From NCBI GenBank assembly GCA_965212005.1, contig OZ243038.1, positions 2,356,001 through 2,420,000 of the forward strand: DNA of 64,000 nucleotides. The letters run 5' to 3'. This stretch comes from G965212005 sp965212005. Its GTDB lineage: Bacteria; Pseudomonadota; Gammaproteobacteria; Porifericomitales; Porifericomitaceae. The notes beneath the pieces were generated by a model, which saw nothing but the letters and a program-made list of their open reading frames with translations, did no database searches and was not told the origin of the DNA. Positions 17,593 through 24,784 of this stretch are shown one piece after another. Positions within the stretch are counted from its first letter, which is position 1; every line of letters starts with the position of its first letter. A program made the translations under genes and the position numbers.

Positions 17593-18465
17593 TCAGTTGA
17601 TTTCTCGTGCCAGATTGTATATCTGAGTGGCATCCAGAATGAGGTCGTTGCGCTCGAACAGGCGTTCGATGCAGTATCGCTGCAGCTTCAGCTTGAAGGA
17701 GCCAAAGCCCAGTGCTCCCCAGATCTTCTTCCCGTGCCGCACCTCGTTGGCGTCGCTCGATTTTATGCCTTCGATTCCAAGCGGCGGCGTGGCATTGGCA
17801 TCGACTATCACTTCAATGCCGGGATTATCTTGCCATTCTGCGCTTTTCAACAGTTCCACGCCGGCGGCACCGGCACTGAAAATGATTTGAGCATCTTTGA
17901 CGAGTTGTGCATTTTGTTCGTGATCGACCGCCTGGGCAGGCTCGACTTCAACCTGGAAGCGCTCCTTTATATTCCGGCACGCCTGTAGGCCCCGTTCCTG
18001 GGAGCGGGAAGAAAGTCGCACCCGGGCGCCCTCGGAAGCCAGCATGTACGCGGCCCGCTGTCCTACCGGCCCGGTGCCGGCGAGTACCACGGCCCGCTTG
18101 CCGGCAAGGGAGCCGTTGACGCTTTGCAGTATCCGGTGCACTCCCGAGGCGGCAGTGGTATTGCTGCCGTTGCTGTCGAGCATGAGCGAGACGCGAAAAT
18201 CGGCAAAGAAAAAATTAGATCGGAGCATGCCCATCAATTGTTCTCCCTCCGCCAATACACTGCCCCCGATAAAGATGGCCGTGTATTTTTTTTGCCTGGG
18301 GCCGCGAGTAAAGATCGCCCCCTCCACCATGGTGCGCGCATTGTTGGGGTGGATGCCACCAAAAGAGAGCACGTGATCGACCCCGGCATCGTAGGCTGTC
18401 ACGATGTCGAAGGCAGAAGGATAAGCATCTGTATCCAACTGGATCAGCAGTTTTTTGATTGCCAC
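17593..18465 (-). CDS. mtdA: NADP-dependent methylene-H4F / methylene-H4MPT dehydrogenase
   Basis: MtdA oxidises methylene-tetrahydrofolate (and the methanopterin form) to methenyl with NADP in C1 metabolism of methylotrophs. The N-terminus KKLLIQLDTDAYPSAFDIV, the segment SLMLDSNGSNTTAASGV and the nucleotide-binding AVVLAGTGPVGQRAA closely follow Methylobacterium MtdA. They do not follow MtdB. The later VDANATPPLGIEGI and GALGFGSFKLKLQRYCI segments agree. Length is 290 residues, as expected. Divergent from it, across 485 bp, is fchA, which hydrolyses the methenyl product. The two therefore carry out successive steps. The gene may be the first of a minus-strand series with the Sel1-SPOR and autotransporter genes. 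Confidence 0.93.
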   Translation of the reverse strand: MAIKKLLIQLDTDAYPSAFDIVTAYDAGVDHVLSFGGIHPNNARTMVEGAIFTRGPRQKKYTAIFIGGSVLAEGEQLMGMLRSNFFFADFRVSLMLDSNGSNTTAASGVHRILQSVNGSLAGKRAVVLAGTGPVGQRAAYMLASEGARVRLSSRSQERGLQACRNIKERFQVEVEPAQAVDHEQNAQLVKDAQIIFSAGAAGVELLKSAEWQDNPGIEVIVDANATPPLGIEGIKSSDANEVRHGKKIWGALGFGSFKLKLQRYCIERLFERNDLILDATQIYNLAREIN

Positions 18466-18640
18466 GCTTTACACCCCATTACATTCGGCGCGAAACGGTA
18501 TGGTCGGACGGGTGTCTGCGCCTCGCCGTACGGTCCCCCAACGCGCCTTGGTTCTATTATGACACAATTGACTATAGTATTTAAGGCCGTATCTTGGCTG
18601 GCTCGTCCAGATCGTTGAAGAACATGTAATTTTGCCTAAG

Positions 18641-18690
18641 CCATGCCGCTCCGTGCCGCTCCGTGCCGCTCCGTGCCGCTCCGTGCCGCT
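18641..18690. repeat. Five tandem copies of a 10-bp unit
   Basis: CCRTGCCGCT is repeated five times head to tail (first copy CCATGCCGCT, then four identical CCGTGCCGCT). The 10-bp period is close to one helical turn, so copies would face the same side of the helix. That suits a protein-binding array but also suits simple slippage. Confidence 0.85.
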
Positions 18691-18692
18691 CA

Positions 18693-18735
18693 ATGGATAA
18701 TCCCGTTCGGTTAGCATGGATAATCCGTTCGGTTA
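18693..18735. repeat. 21-bp direct repeat upstream of fchA
   Basis: Two copies of ATGGATAATCC(C)GTTCGGTTA lie at 18693-18713 and 18716-18735, differing by one inserted base and separated by 2 bp. They adjoin the decamer array. Tandem sites of this size between two divergent C1 genes are candidate operators. Confidence 0.7.
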
Positions 18736-18950
18736 CCAGAGTCGCAGAGCGGGTAGCCGTGGCGGACACGCGCAGCGAGGTCCGGGTGCCCGGTCGCGTC
18801 TGCGCGGATTACAGGGAACGGCAGCGAATGGGTCCGGGGGTGCTCGACCCGTCAGCGGCTTGGGGGGCTTGCGGGCCCGTCAGTGAGCATGGCTGCCGGC
18901 CTGGTCCGCGCGCCGGCTCGTCCTTCATCACGCAATAGAGGATTTTCATT

Positions 18951-19571
18951 ATGGATCATTTGCCGTTGGGAGAATTTTTGCAGCAACTGGGAGATAAATC
19001 TTCGACTCCGGGCGGCGGCAGCGGCGCCGCCGTGATGGGGGCGATGGGAGCTTCCCTGGTGGGTATGGTGTGTCATTTTACCCTGGGCCGGGAGGATTAC
19101 GCCGCCGTTCAGGCAGAGGCGGAGCGCGTTTTGCGACAGGCGGAAGAATGCCGGGCCCGGCTGCTCGGAATTATGCAGCAGGACGTCGATGCCTTCGACG
19201 CGGTGATGCGCGGTTATCGTATGCCGCGGGCCACGGAAACGGAAAAACAGCAGCGCAGCGAGGCGATCCAGGCGGCGCTGCGCACTGCGGCGGAAGTGCC
19301 GCTGGCCTGTGCCGCCGCCTGCATGGAAGTGATGCGGCTCAGCCGCCGGATCGCTGAAATCGGCAATCGCAACGTGATCAGTGATGCGGGTGTGGCGGCG
19401 CTGGCAGCCTATGCCGCCCTGCGCAGTGCTGCTTTGAACGTTGAAGTGAATCTGCGCAGTATCCGCGACGAACCATTTGTGCGTGAGTTCAGTCAGCGCC
19501 TGGAAAGGACGACTGCGGATCACCAGCCGTTGCTGGAAGAGACCTGCCAGCTCGTGCGCCAACGCCTGTAG
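18951..19571 (+). CDS. fchA: Methenyltetrahydrofolate cyclohydrolase (FchA family)
   Basis: This belongs to the cyclodeaminase/cyclohydrolase family and hydrolyses methenyl-H4F to 10-formyl-H4F. The hallmark STPGGGSGAAVMGAMGASLVGMV near residues 17-39 is present. A largely helical body follows with VISDAGVAALAAYAALR (around 142-158). Length is 206 residues, typical for FchA. The start ATG at 18951 is preceded by an AT-rich, weakly purine-rich stretch (GAGGATTTT). Being divergent from mtdA, it is expected to be co-regulated, with MtdA and FchA together linking methylene-H4F to formyl-H4F. Family members can also be formiminotransferase-cyclodeaminases, but the mtdA neighbour favours the cyclohydrolase. 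Confidence 0.9.
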   Translation: MDHLPLGEFLQQLGDKSSTPGGGSGAAVMGAMGASLVGMVCHFTLGREDYAAVQAEAERVLRQAEECRARLLGIMQQDVDAFDAVMRGYRMPRATETEKQQRSEAIQAALRTAAEVPLACAAACMEVMRLSRRIAEIGNRNVISDAGVAALAAYAALRSAALNVEVNLRSIRDEPFVREFSQRLERTTADHQPLLEETCQLVRQRL

Positions 19572-19627
19572 CCCGCGCGGGAAGAGGAGGTTTCAGCCAG
19601 CGAGGTGCAATGGACCGGCGCCGCGGT

Positions 19628-20482
19628 CTAGTCTGCCGAGTTCTGAATGTACATCGAGAAATCGACCGCGCGTACATGTTTGGTCAGCGCGCCGATGGAG
19701 ATGTCATCCACTCCGCAGGCCGCCAGTTCAGCCACGGCATCGGCCTCTACGGAGCCGGAAACTTCAATGCGGGCCCGGCCGGCAATCAGCGGCACGGCTT
19801 GCGCGATTTCAGCGTGACTCATGTTGTCCAGCAATACCGTGTCCGCCCCGGCCCGCAGCGCGGGCTCCAGTTGTTCCAGGCATTCGATCTCGACCTCCAC
19901 CGTTCTTTCGGGATGGCGCCGCCGCGCCGTGCGCACGGCCGGCTCAATGCCGCCGGCCGCCGCCAGATGGTTTTCCTTCAGCAAGATGGCGTCATATAAC
20001 CCCATGCGGTGATTGTGTCCGCCGGCGCAACGCACCGCGTATTTCTGCGCGGCGCGCAGCCCGGGCAGGGTTTTGCGCGTGTCCAGGATCCGCACCGGCC
20101 GGTCGCCGGCGGCCTGTACACAGGCCCGGGTAGCCGTGGCAGTCGCGGACAGCAATTGCAGGAAGTTAAGCGCAGTGCGCTCGCCGCTCAACAATGCCCG
20201 TGTGCTTCCCCGCAGTCGGCATACCGTTTCGTCGGTTTGCAGCGCAGCGCCGTCCTGGCGCAGCCAATCGATCGTGACGCCTCCATCGAGCAGGTGGAAC
20301 ACCTGCTCAAACCAGGCGCAGCCGCACAGCACCGCCTGCTGTCTGCAGATCACTTGAGCCCTGGAACGGAGTTCGGCGGGAATCAGTTCGGCACTGAGAT
20401 CCCCGTCCCCCAGGTCTTCCTCCAGGGCGGCCTTCGTTTCGGCCCGCAGCCCCTCCGGCAAAGCGGCGCGGCTAGCGGGCAT
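19628..20482 (-). CDS. nadC: Nicotinate-nucleotide pyrophosphorylase (carboxylating)
   Basis: NadC (quinolinate phosphoribosyltransferase) makes nicotinate mononucleotide from quinolinate and PRPP in NAD synthesis. Family segments include EEDLGDGDLSAELIP, SGERTALNFLQLLSATAT, the active-site RILDTRKTLPGLR, KYAVRCAGGHNHRMGLYD and ILLKENHL. Near the C-terminus are LLDNMS and IEVSGSV. I prefer the ATG at 20482 (284 residues). A GTG at 20506 would add eight unlikely residues that lie inside a direct repeat. It is convergent with fchA, 56 bp apart. No nadA or nadB is nearby. Confidence 0.95.
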   Translation of the reverse strand: MPASRAALPEGLRAETKAALEEDLGDGDLSAELIPAELRSRAQVICRQQAVLCGCAWFEQVFHLLDGGVTIDWLRQDGAALQTDETVCRLRGSTRALLSGERTALNFLQLLSATATATRACVQAAGDRPVRILDTRKTLPGLRAAQKYAVRCAGGHNHRMGLYDAILLKENHLAAAGGIEPAVRTARRRHPERTVEVEIECLEQLEPALRAGADTVLLDNMSHAEIAQAVPLIAGRARIEVSGSVEADAVAELAACGVDDISIGALTKHVRAVDFSMYIQNSAD

Positions 20483-20865
20483 CCGGTTCCGGCCGGTAGC
20501 GCACACGCGCGGGAGCTTTGTCTGAGTTAGAGGTCAAATGACCGCATCATTCGCCGGTAGCGCGCACGCGGGAGGTTTGCTCACAAACGGCGGGGCCGTG
20601 AGCGAAAGCGGAGCGCAATAACGATGGAGGGGACGGGCAGGCTTTGCGGACCATGTCGCCAGCCGGCACCTGCCGGGCGTGGCTGGCCGCGGCAGGGAAG
20701 CCGGCGGTGCTCCGTGATGACGGGTAATTTTCGGCCTGCAGATACCGGCTCCGGCGGCAACAGGGCCCTCCCGCGCCGACTTCACATGGCGGCGGGACGG
20801 AGGCACAAGCGTGCGCTCCGTGCCCGCGGTTCTTGGATCGCTGAGGCAGGGTCCGCGGCCCAGGC
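20483..20865. other. Intergenic region upstream of nadC with a direct repeat
   Basis: This 383-bp gap between two minus-strand genes has no convincing coding sequence. It contains two copies of a GCCGGTAGCGCnCACGCG...GGGAG.TTTG unit at 20492-20520 and 20553-20579, 61 bp apart, the first immediately upstream of the nadC start. They could be regulatory sites for nadC or remnants of a local duplication. No NadR-type site or riboswitch is recognised. Confidence 0.5.
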
Positions 20866-21414
20866 TCACGGAACGCGCTGCTCGATGATCAGCGAGTCGC
20901 CTTCCTGGCGAAAATCCAGTTTGCCCAGAAAGCTCATGCCCAACAGCACTACATCATGCTGATCCATGTGCGGGTTGATATGGGCGCGCACGTCGTGCAG
21001 GGTAATGCCGCCCAGCGTCACCTGCTGCAGCCTGGTGAGTTGTACCGTAACGGGTCCGGCCGCCGTCCCCACCCACAGGTTCGGTCCCTGCTCCAGTCCC
21101 AGGCGCTGCGCCAGTCCGCCGGGCACACTGATCGTGGTGGCCCCGGTGTCCAGCAGAAAGTCAACCTCGGTTCCGTTGATCTGTCCGCTGGCTAAATAAT
21201 GTCCGTAGGCATTGCGCATTAATTCCACCTGCCGGGCTCCGTCTACCATGGTGCTGACCGGGTGCTGGTTGGGATTGTTTCTTTTTTCCAGTTGGTGACT
21301 GAAAAAAAACGACAGGATCAGCGCTACGCCGACCCAGGCCGCGATCAGCATGTTCTGGCCCAGTGAGGCGGTTCCCTGCTGTTTCAAATCGCCGCCGATG
21401 TCTGCAACGGCCAC
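20866..21414 (-). CDS. Membrane-anchored retropepsin-like aspartic protease
   Basis: The N-terminus has one transmembrane segment (MLIAAWVGVALILSFFF, residues about 22-38). The rest is a single-lobed, retropepsin-like aspartic protease domain of the kind annotated as clan AA / TIGR02281. The catalytic motif FLLDTGATTISVP (Asp-Thr-Gly) is near residue 87, and the second conserved half has VVLLGMSFLGKLDF. It should act as a periplasmic homodimer. The GTG at 21414 overlaps the egtB 3' end by 31 bp. An internal ATG at 21351 would remove the overlap and start at the membrane segment. It is the last gene of egtC-egtB-this gene. A link to ergothioneine synthesis is not known to me. Confidence 0.85.
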   Translation of the reverse strand: MAVADIGGDLKQQGTASLGQNMLIAAWVGVALILSFFFSHQLEKRNNPNQHPVSTMVDGARQVELMRNAYGHYLASGQINGTEVDFLLDTGATTISVPGGLAQRLGLEQGPNLWVGTAAGPVTVQLTRLQQVTLGGITLHDVRAHINPHMDQHDVVLLGMSFLGKLDFRQEGDSLIIEQRVP

Positions 21415-22547
21415 GCCGGGCGCAGGCCGGCGTACAGGTAACGGGTCTCAGGCACGTAATAATTGCGAAAGCTGGGGCGCCGGATCTCAGGCCGGGTGTA
21501 GTCGCTGCCGCCCCGCAGCACGTAGTGATTGCCGTCAAAATAGGGCACGGAATAACCCTCGTAGGGGCAGGCGCGAAAACCGGGATAGGGATACAGCGGG
21601 TTGGTGCACCATTCCCATACCTTGCCGGTCTGTTCGATCAGACCGAGGCGGGCAGCACCCTCCCATTCATATTCGTGCGGGAGTCTGCCCCCGCTCCAGC
21701 GGGTATAGGCCTCCGCCTCGAAATAGCTGATGCCAATCACCGGCTGCCGTCCCAGGTCCGTCTCCTTCGTGCCCGCCCGCGGCGCATGCCATCGACCGTT
21801 CCCGTCCGCACGCCAATGCTCGGGGGCCTCGATGCTTGCCTGGCATCTCCACTGCCATCCGCTCCGGCTCCAGTAACGTGCCTGCCGATAGCCTCCCGCC
21901 TCAATGAATTTCAAGTACTCGCTGTTGTTTACCGGCCTGCGGCTGATATGCACCGGCGACAGCCACACCTGGTGTCGGGGGCGCTCGTTATCGTAACAGG
22001 CATGGTGATTGGTGCCGATCCAGTAGCTGCCTGCCGGCAGCAGGCGCATATCGGGCTTGCTGTCATGGGTGCGCGGTACCTGCGCCAGGCACGGCTTCGA
22101 CTCCGGCCGGCGGCGTTGCGCGTTGATCACGCACAGGGTTTCGTAATGCTGCGCGTAGTGCTGCAACAAAAAATGCAGCAGGTAATGCTTGTGTAACAGG
22201 GTGTGCCGGTGCCCGGACACCTTTCCCAGCAGTCCCAGGTTTTTCTGCTGCCGGGCCCGGGCCCAGCGCAGCAAGGCATGGAGCGCGGGCAATTGTTCGC
22301 CGCGCTGCGGCTTGAGAGAATAATCCGTTGTATAAAGCTGATGCAGCTCCTTCTCCGGTGGTTCCTTGTTCGGGACGGCCTGGTGGAGCCAGTACTCCTC
22401 GGTGTAGACGCAATGTCCCAGGTGCCAGCCGGGGGGGCTCAGGTCCGGGTGGAATTGACGGCGGTAATCTGCCCCAACGCGTTGTACGTAGTCGTGCGTT
22501 GTTTCCTGCAGTTGACAGATGCCGGCCAGCAGCTTATCGGCATTCAT
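21384..22547 (-). CDS. egtB: Ergothioneine biosynthesis protein EgtB (sulfoxide synthase family)
   Basis: EgtB is a non-heme iron enzyme that joins a thiol donor to hercynine with oxygen. The N-terminal DinB-like helical domain contains PPGWHLGH (first His ligand) and an H-x3-H pair in LQHYAQHYETL. The C-terminal half is a formylglycine-generating-enzyme-like fold: LLPAGSYWIGTN, FIEAGGY, PVIGISYFEAEAYTRWSGGRL, RGGSDYTRPEIRRPSFRNYY. The ATG at 22547 overlaps the egtC stop (ATGA), so the pair is translationally coupled. It gives 387 residues, within the family range. No egtD methyltransferase or egtA ligase lies in the window, so the substrate should be treated as inferred. Confidence 0.88.
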   Translation of the reverse strand: MNADKLLAGICQLQETTHDYVQRVGADYRRQFHPDLSPPGWHLGHCVYTEEYWLHQAVPNKEPPEKELHQLYTTDYSLKPQRGEQLPALHALLRWARARQQKNLGLLGKVSGHRHTLLHKHYLLHFLLQHYAQHYETLCVINAQRRRPESKPCLAQVPRTHDSKPDMRLLPAGSYWIGTNHHACYDNERPRHQVWLSPVHISRRPVNNSEYLKFIEAGGYRQARYWSRSGWQWRCQASIEAPEHWRADGNGRWHAPRAGTKETDLGRQPVIGISYFEAEAYTRWSGGRLPHEYEWEGAARLGLIEQTGKVWEWCTNPLYPYPGFRACPYEGYSVPYFDGNHYVLRGGSDYTRPEIRRPSFRNYYVPETRYLYAGLRPAWPLQTSAAI

Positions 22548-23314
22548 AAAGCTTCCTCCCAAGTCCCCTCTTGTTTCAAGATCAGTAGGTGCTGCGCCGG
22601 GATCGGTTGCCAGGCATCGCTGTTGTCCAGCGGCTCGGAAGCAACCAGTACCGCGTCCGGGAAGTGCTTCGTGTCTCGGCAATAGTACAAGGAAGGGCAG
22701 GTGCCGTTGATCGCGTGTCTGCACGCCATCAGCTGCCCTGCGCCGGCGAGGACGACGTTTAGCAGGGCGCTGCGGCCCGCCAGCATGTTGTCCAGCGTTT
22801 GCCAGGCGGCGCGTAGCGCCGTCTGCAGATCCGTGTCCTCGCGGTAATGATGCCAGATTAGCGCAAACAAGTATTCGGAGTCGCTGTTGCCCTGCAGCGA
22901 CGCCAGCAGATCGGCCGGCAGCCGCCGGTGAAATTCGGCGCGCAAATTTGAGTTGAAATCTTGGATATACCCGTTGTGCAAGTAGAGCCAGCCGTCCTTG
23001 CGGAAGGGTTGCGTGTTGGCTTCGCCGACCGATTGGCCGGGCGTTGCGCTGCGCACGTTGCCTACCCAGAGTAGACTGCTCAGCGAGCAGCCCAGCGCTT
23101 CCAGGTTGCCGTCGGCCCAAATGGGCCGGGCGCAGGTATAGATGAGCGCTCGTCCATCGGTGTCGTGCCAGCCCAGGCCGTAGCCATCGGCGTTGACTAC
23201 TGCCTCTCTCATCTCCTGCGGAGCCCAGGACTGGCGCAGCAGGCTGTGTTCCGGTTCCTGCAGAAAATGCTGCAAGGAAATGCGGGGACCCAAGTATGCG
23301 GCAAGACGACACAT
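22544..23314 (-). CDS. egtC: EgtC-like class II glutamine amidotransferase
   Basis: EgtC removes glutamate from the gamma-glutamyl intermediate made by EgtB. The ATG at 23314 places the catalytic cysteine at position 2 (MCRLAAYLGP), as required for an N-terminal nucleophile hydrolase. An upstream in-frame extension is therefore rejected. Other class II amidotransferase features are NADGYGLGWH, VGNVRSATPG, NTQPFRKDGWLYLHNGYI and GNSDSEYLFAL. Its 256 residues are normal. It is the first gene of an apparent operon with egtB and a retropepsin-like protease. The ampD gene is transcribed divergently, with about 312 bp between the starts and nothing recognisable in that gap. Confidence 0.87.
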   Translation of the reverse strand: MCRLAAYLGPRISLQHFLQEPEHSLLRQSWAPQEMREAVVNADGYGLGWHDTDGRALIYTCARPIWADGNLEALGCSLSSLLWVGNVRSATPGQSVGEANTQPFRKDGWLYLHNGYIQDFNSNLRAEFHRRLPADLLASLQGNSDSEYLFALIWHHYREDTDLQTALRAAWQTLDNMLAGRSALLNVVLAGAGQLMACRHAINGTCPSLYYCRDTKHFPDAVLVASEPLDNSDAWQPIPAQHLLILKQEGTWEEAL

Positions 23315-23626
23315 GGAGCTCGTATGCGTAAGCAGAATGAATGAAAGGATAAAACAGGCTTCCCTGTCTATTTTAAGAGGGGAGGCGTGAGGGAGCAATA
23401 AATTTCTGCACCCCGGCCCCGTGGTGCCCGTGGCAATGCGGATCCGCCCGTCCTGGTGTATGCTCCGTCCCATGGAGTCAAAGTGCGTCTCTCACCGATG
23501 GGTGCGAGGCTGCCTCGGCCCGGGCAGCGGTACCCGCCCGGGTAGCCCGTGGCCGGTAAAAAGTCTTTTCGATATGCACAGCCGGGTCCGGGAGCCATTC
23601 CAACCGGCGGATTGGCCGGCATGGGA

Positions 23627-24220
23627 ATGAAAAGTTGCCCGGAGCCCGCAGGGTTCTTGCAGCCGGACGGCTGGTTCAGCGGGGTGCGCCGCGTATGCTC
23701 GCCCAATTGTGACCGGCGACCGCCGGGCGTGCAGACCGATCTGCTGATCATTCACGGCATCAGCCTGCCGCCGGGAGAATTTGGCGGCACCCACGTTGAT
23801 CGCCTGTTTACCAACACCCTGGAACCGCATGCACACCCGTCATTCTGCGAACTGGCGGCGCTGCGCGTCTCTACACACTTGTTGATCCGGCGCGACGGCG
23901 CGCTCACCCAGTACGTGTCTTTGCACCGGCGTGCCTGGCACGCCGGCGAATCAGAGTTCCGTGGGCGGCGCAACTGCAACGATTTCTCCATCGGGATTGA
24001 ACTGGAGGGGCAGGATGACGTTGCCTATGAGGATGAGCAATACCGGCAGTTGGCGGTGCTGAGCGCGTTGCTGTTGCGCTGCGTGCCGGGCTTGCGCCGG
24101 GACCGGATTGTGGGTCACTGCGACGTGTCACCGGGACGCAAAACCGATCCCGGCCCGGCCTTCGACTGGCAGCGTTACCACAGGCTGCTGGATCGGCACT
24201 CTGATCCGGAGGCGCAATGA
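23627..24220 (+). CDS. ampD: 1,6-anhydro-N-acetylmuramyl-L-alanine amidase AmpD
   Basis: AmpD is a cytoplasmic zinc amidase that strips the peptide from anhydromuropeptides during cell-wall recycling. The sequence follows E. coli AmpD almost throughout: GWFSGVRRVCSP, LLIIHGISLPPGEFGG (zinc His), HPSFCELAALRVSTHLLI, CNDFSIGIELEG, and VGHCDVSPGRKTDPGPAFDW with the other zinc ligands His and Asp. I use the ATG at 23627 (MKSCPEPAGF, 197 residues). ATG 23621 and GTG 23549 are in frame but add residues not seen in the family. It appears monocistronic. Confidence 0.95.
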   Translation: MKSCPEPAGFLQPDGWFSGVRRVCSPNCDRRPPGVQTDLLIIHGISLPPGEFGGTHVDRLFTNTLEPHAHPSFCELAALRVSTHLLIRRDGALTQYVSLHRRAWHAGESEFRGRRNCNDFSIGIELEGQDDVAYEDEQYRQLAVLSALLLRCVPGLRRDRIVGHCDVSPGRKTDPGPAFDWQRYHRLLDRHSDPEAQ

Positions 24221-24375
24221 TCGCAAAATTTTGCCGGCAACCGCCGTGGCCGGCGGTGGGCCGGCGGCGATTAGGGCGTCTGCGCCAGTACGCCGGCCGG
24301 TATGGGCATGGCGGCAGATGACGCTGCCTGCTTCGGGCATCCTCATAAAGGGGAAGCCCTGGCAGTCAAATTTTT

Positions 24376-24655
24376 TATAGTAGAATGGAAAATGAAATGG
24401 CCCTGTCGTGATACGGCATAGCCGTCTTGGGAGCCGCCTGGTTCCCAGTCCGATACAGTTGTTGAGAACTGACCCTGCAGAACGTGAACTCAGCTGCCCG
24501 GTGCAGTGCTACTCGTGTCGGCGAGGGGCAGGTTGCGGTAGCATCGCGGTTTTCTCTAACCGGGCAAAGTAACAGGAGCGCATAATAAGAGGCGACACGC
24601 AAATCACTTTCCAGCAGCGAGGCTGGAAACGCTGCCCCGCAGAAAGCAGGGCCGG
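24376..24655 (+). ncRNA. Structured non-coding RNA candidate, possibly divergent 6S RNA
   Basis: The gap 24221-24784 between ampD and recC has no gene but holds a stretch dense in perfect hairpins after a TATAGT -10 box (24376-24381). GGCCCTG (24399-24405) can pair with CAGGGCC (about 24646-24652), closing a roughly 250-nt domain. Inside are ACGGC/GCCGT, CAGTT/AACTG and an 8-bp TTTCCAGC/GCTGGAAA stem (24607-24628). The order near the 3' side (TAATAAGAGGCGACAC, then TCACTTTCCAGC with its complement) and CCGATA on the 5' side recall conserved parts of 6S RNA (CCGATA, TTAAAACTGCGACGACAC, the CACCTTGAACC hairpin). It is longer than a typical 6S and lacks a good -35. The identity is tentative. Confidence 0.4.
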
Positions 24656-24784
24656 GATACAATCAGACCGCCAGGACGCCGGAGGCGCATCAGTCGATCC
24701 CAGGCACTATGGGCCGGGAGTGGGATCGGAACAGGTCCGCGGGGGTATCGCCCCGGCAGAGCCTTTCGCGGGACGCGCTGCTTG

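Larger units (their letters stand above)
18466..18950. other. Divergent intergenic region mtdA / fchA
   Basis: The 485 bp between the divergent mtdA and fchA starts hold the presumed promoters of both genes plus two sets of tandem direct repeats (listed separately). An AT-rich patch at about 18555-18585 contains TTGACT and TATAGT-like hexamers and is the most promoter-like part. No coding sequence is convincing. The arginine/histidine-rich frames here are translations of the repeats. Confidence 0.6.

Noticed and set aside
18469..18769. Minus-strand frames with repeated arginine-histidine-glycine-alanine segments
   Set aside because: They are translations of the 10-bp tandem repeats in the mtdA/fchA intergenic region.
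21384..23312. Single 642-codon minus-strand frame covering egtB and part of egtC
   Set aside because: Its first third is an out-of-frame reading of egtC. The ATGA overlap at 22544-22547 separates two normal genes.
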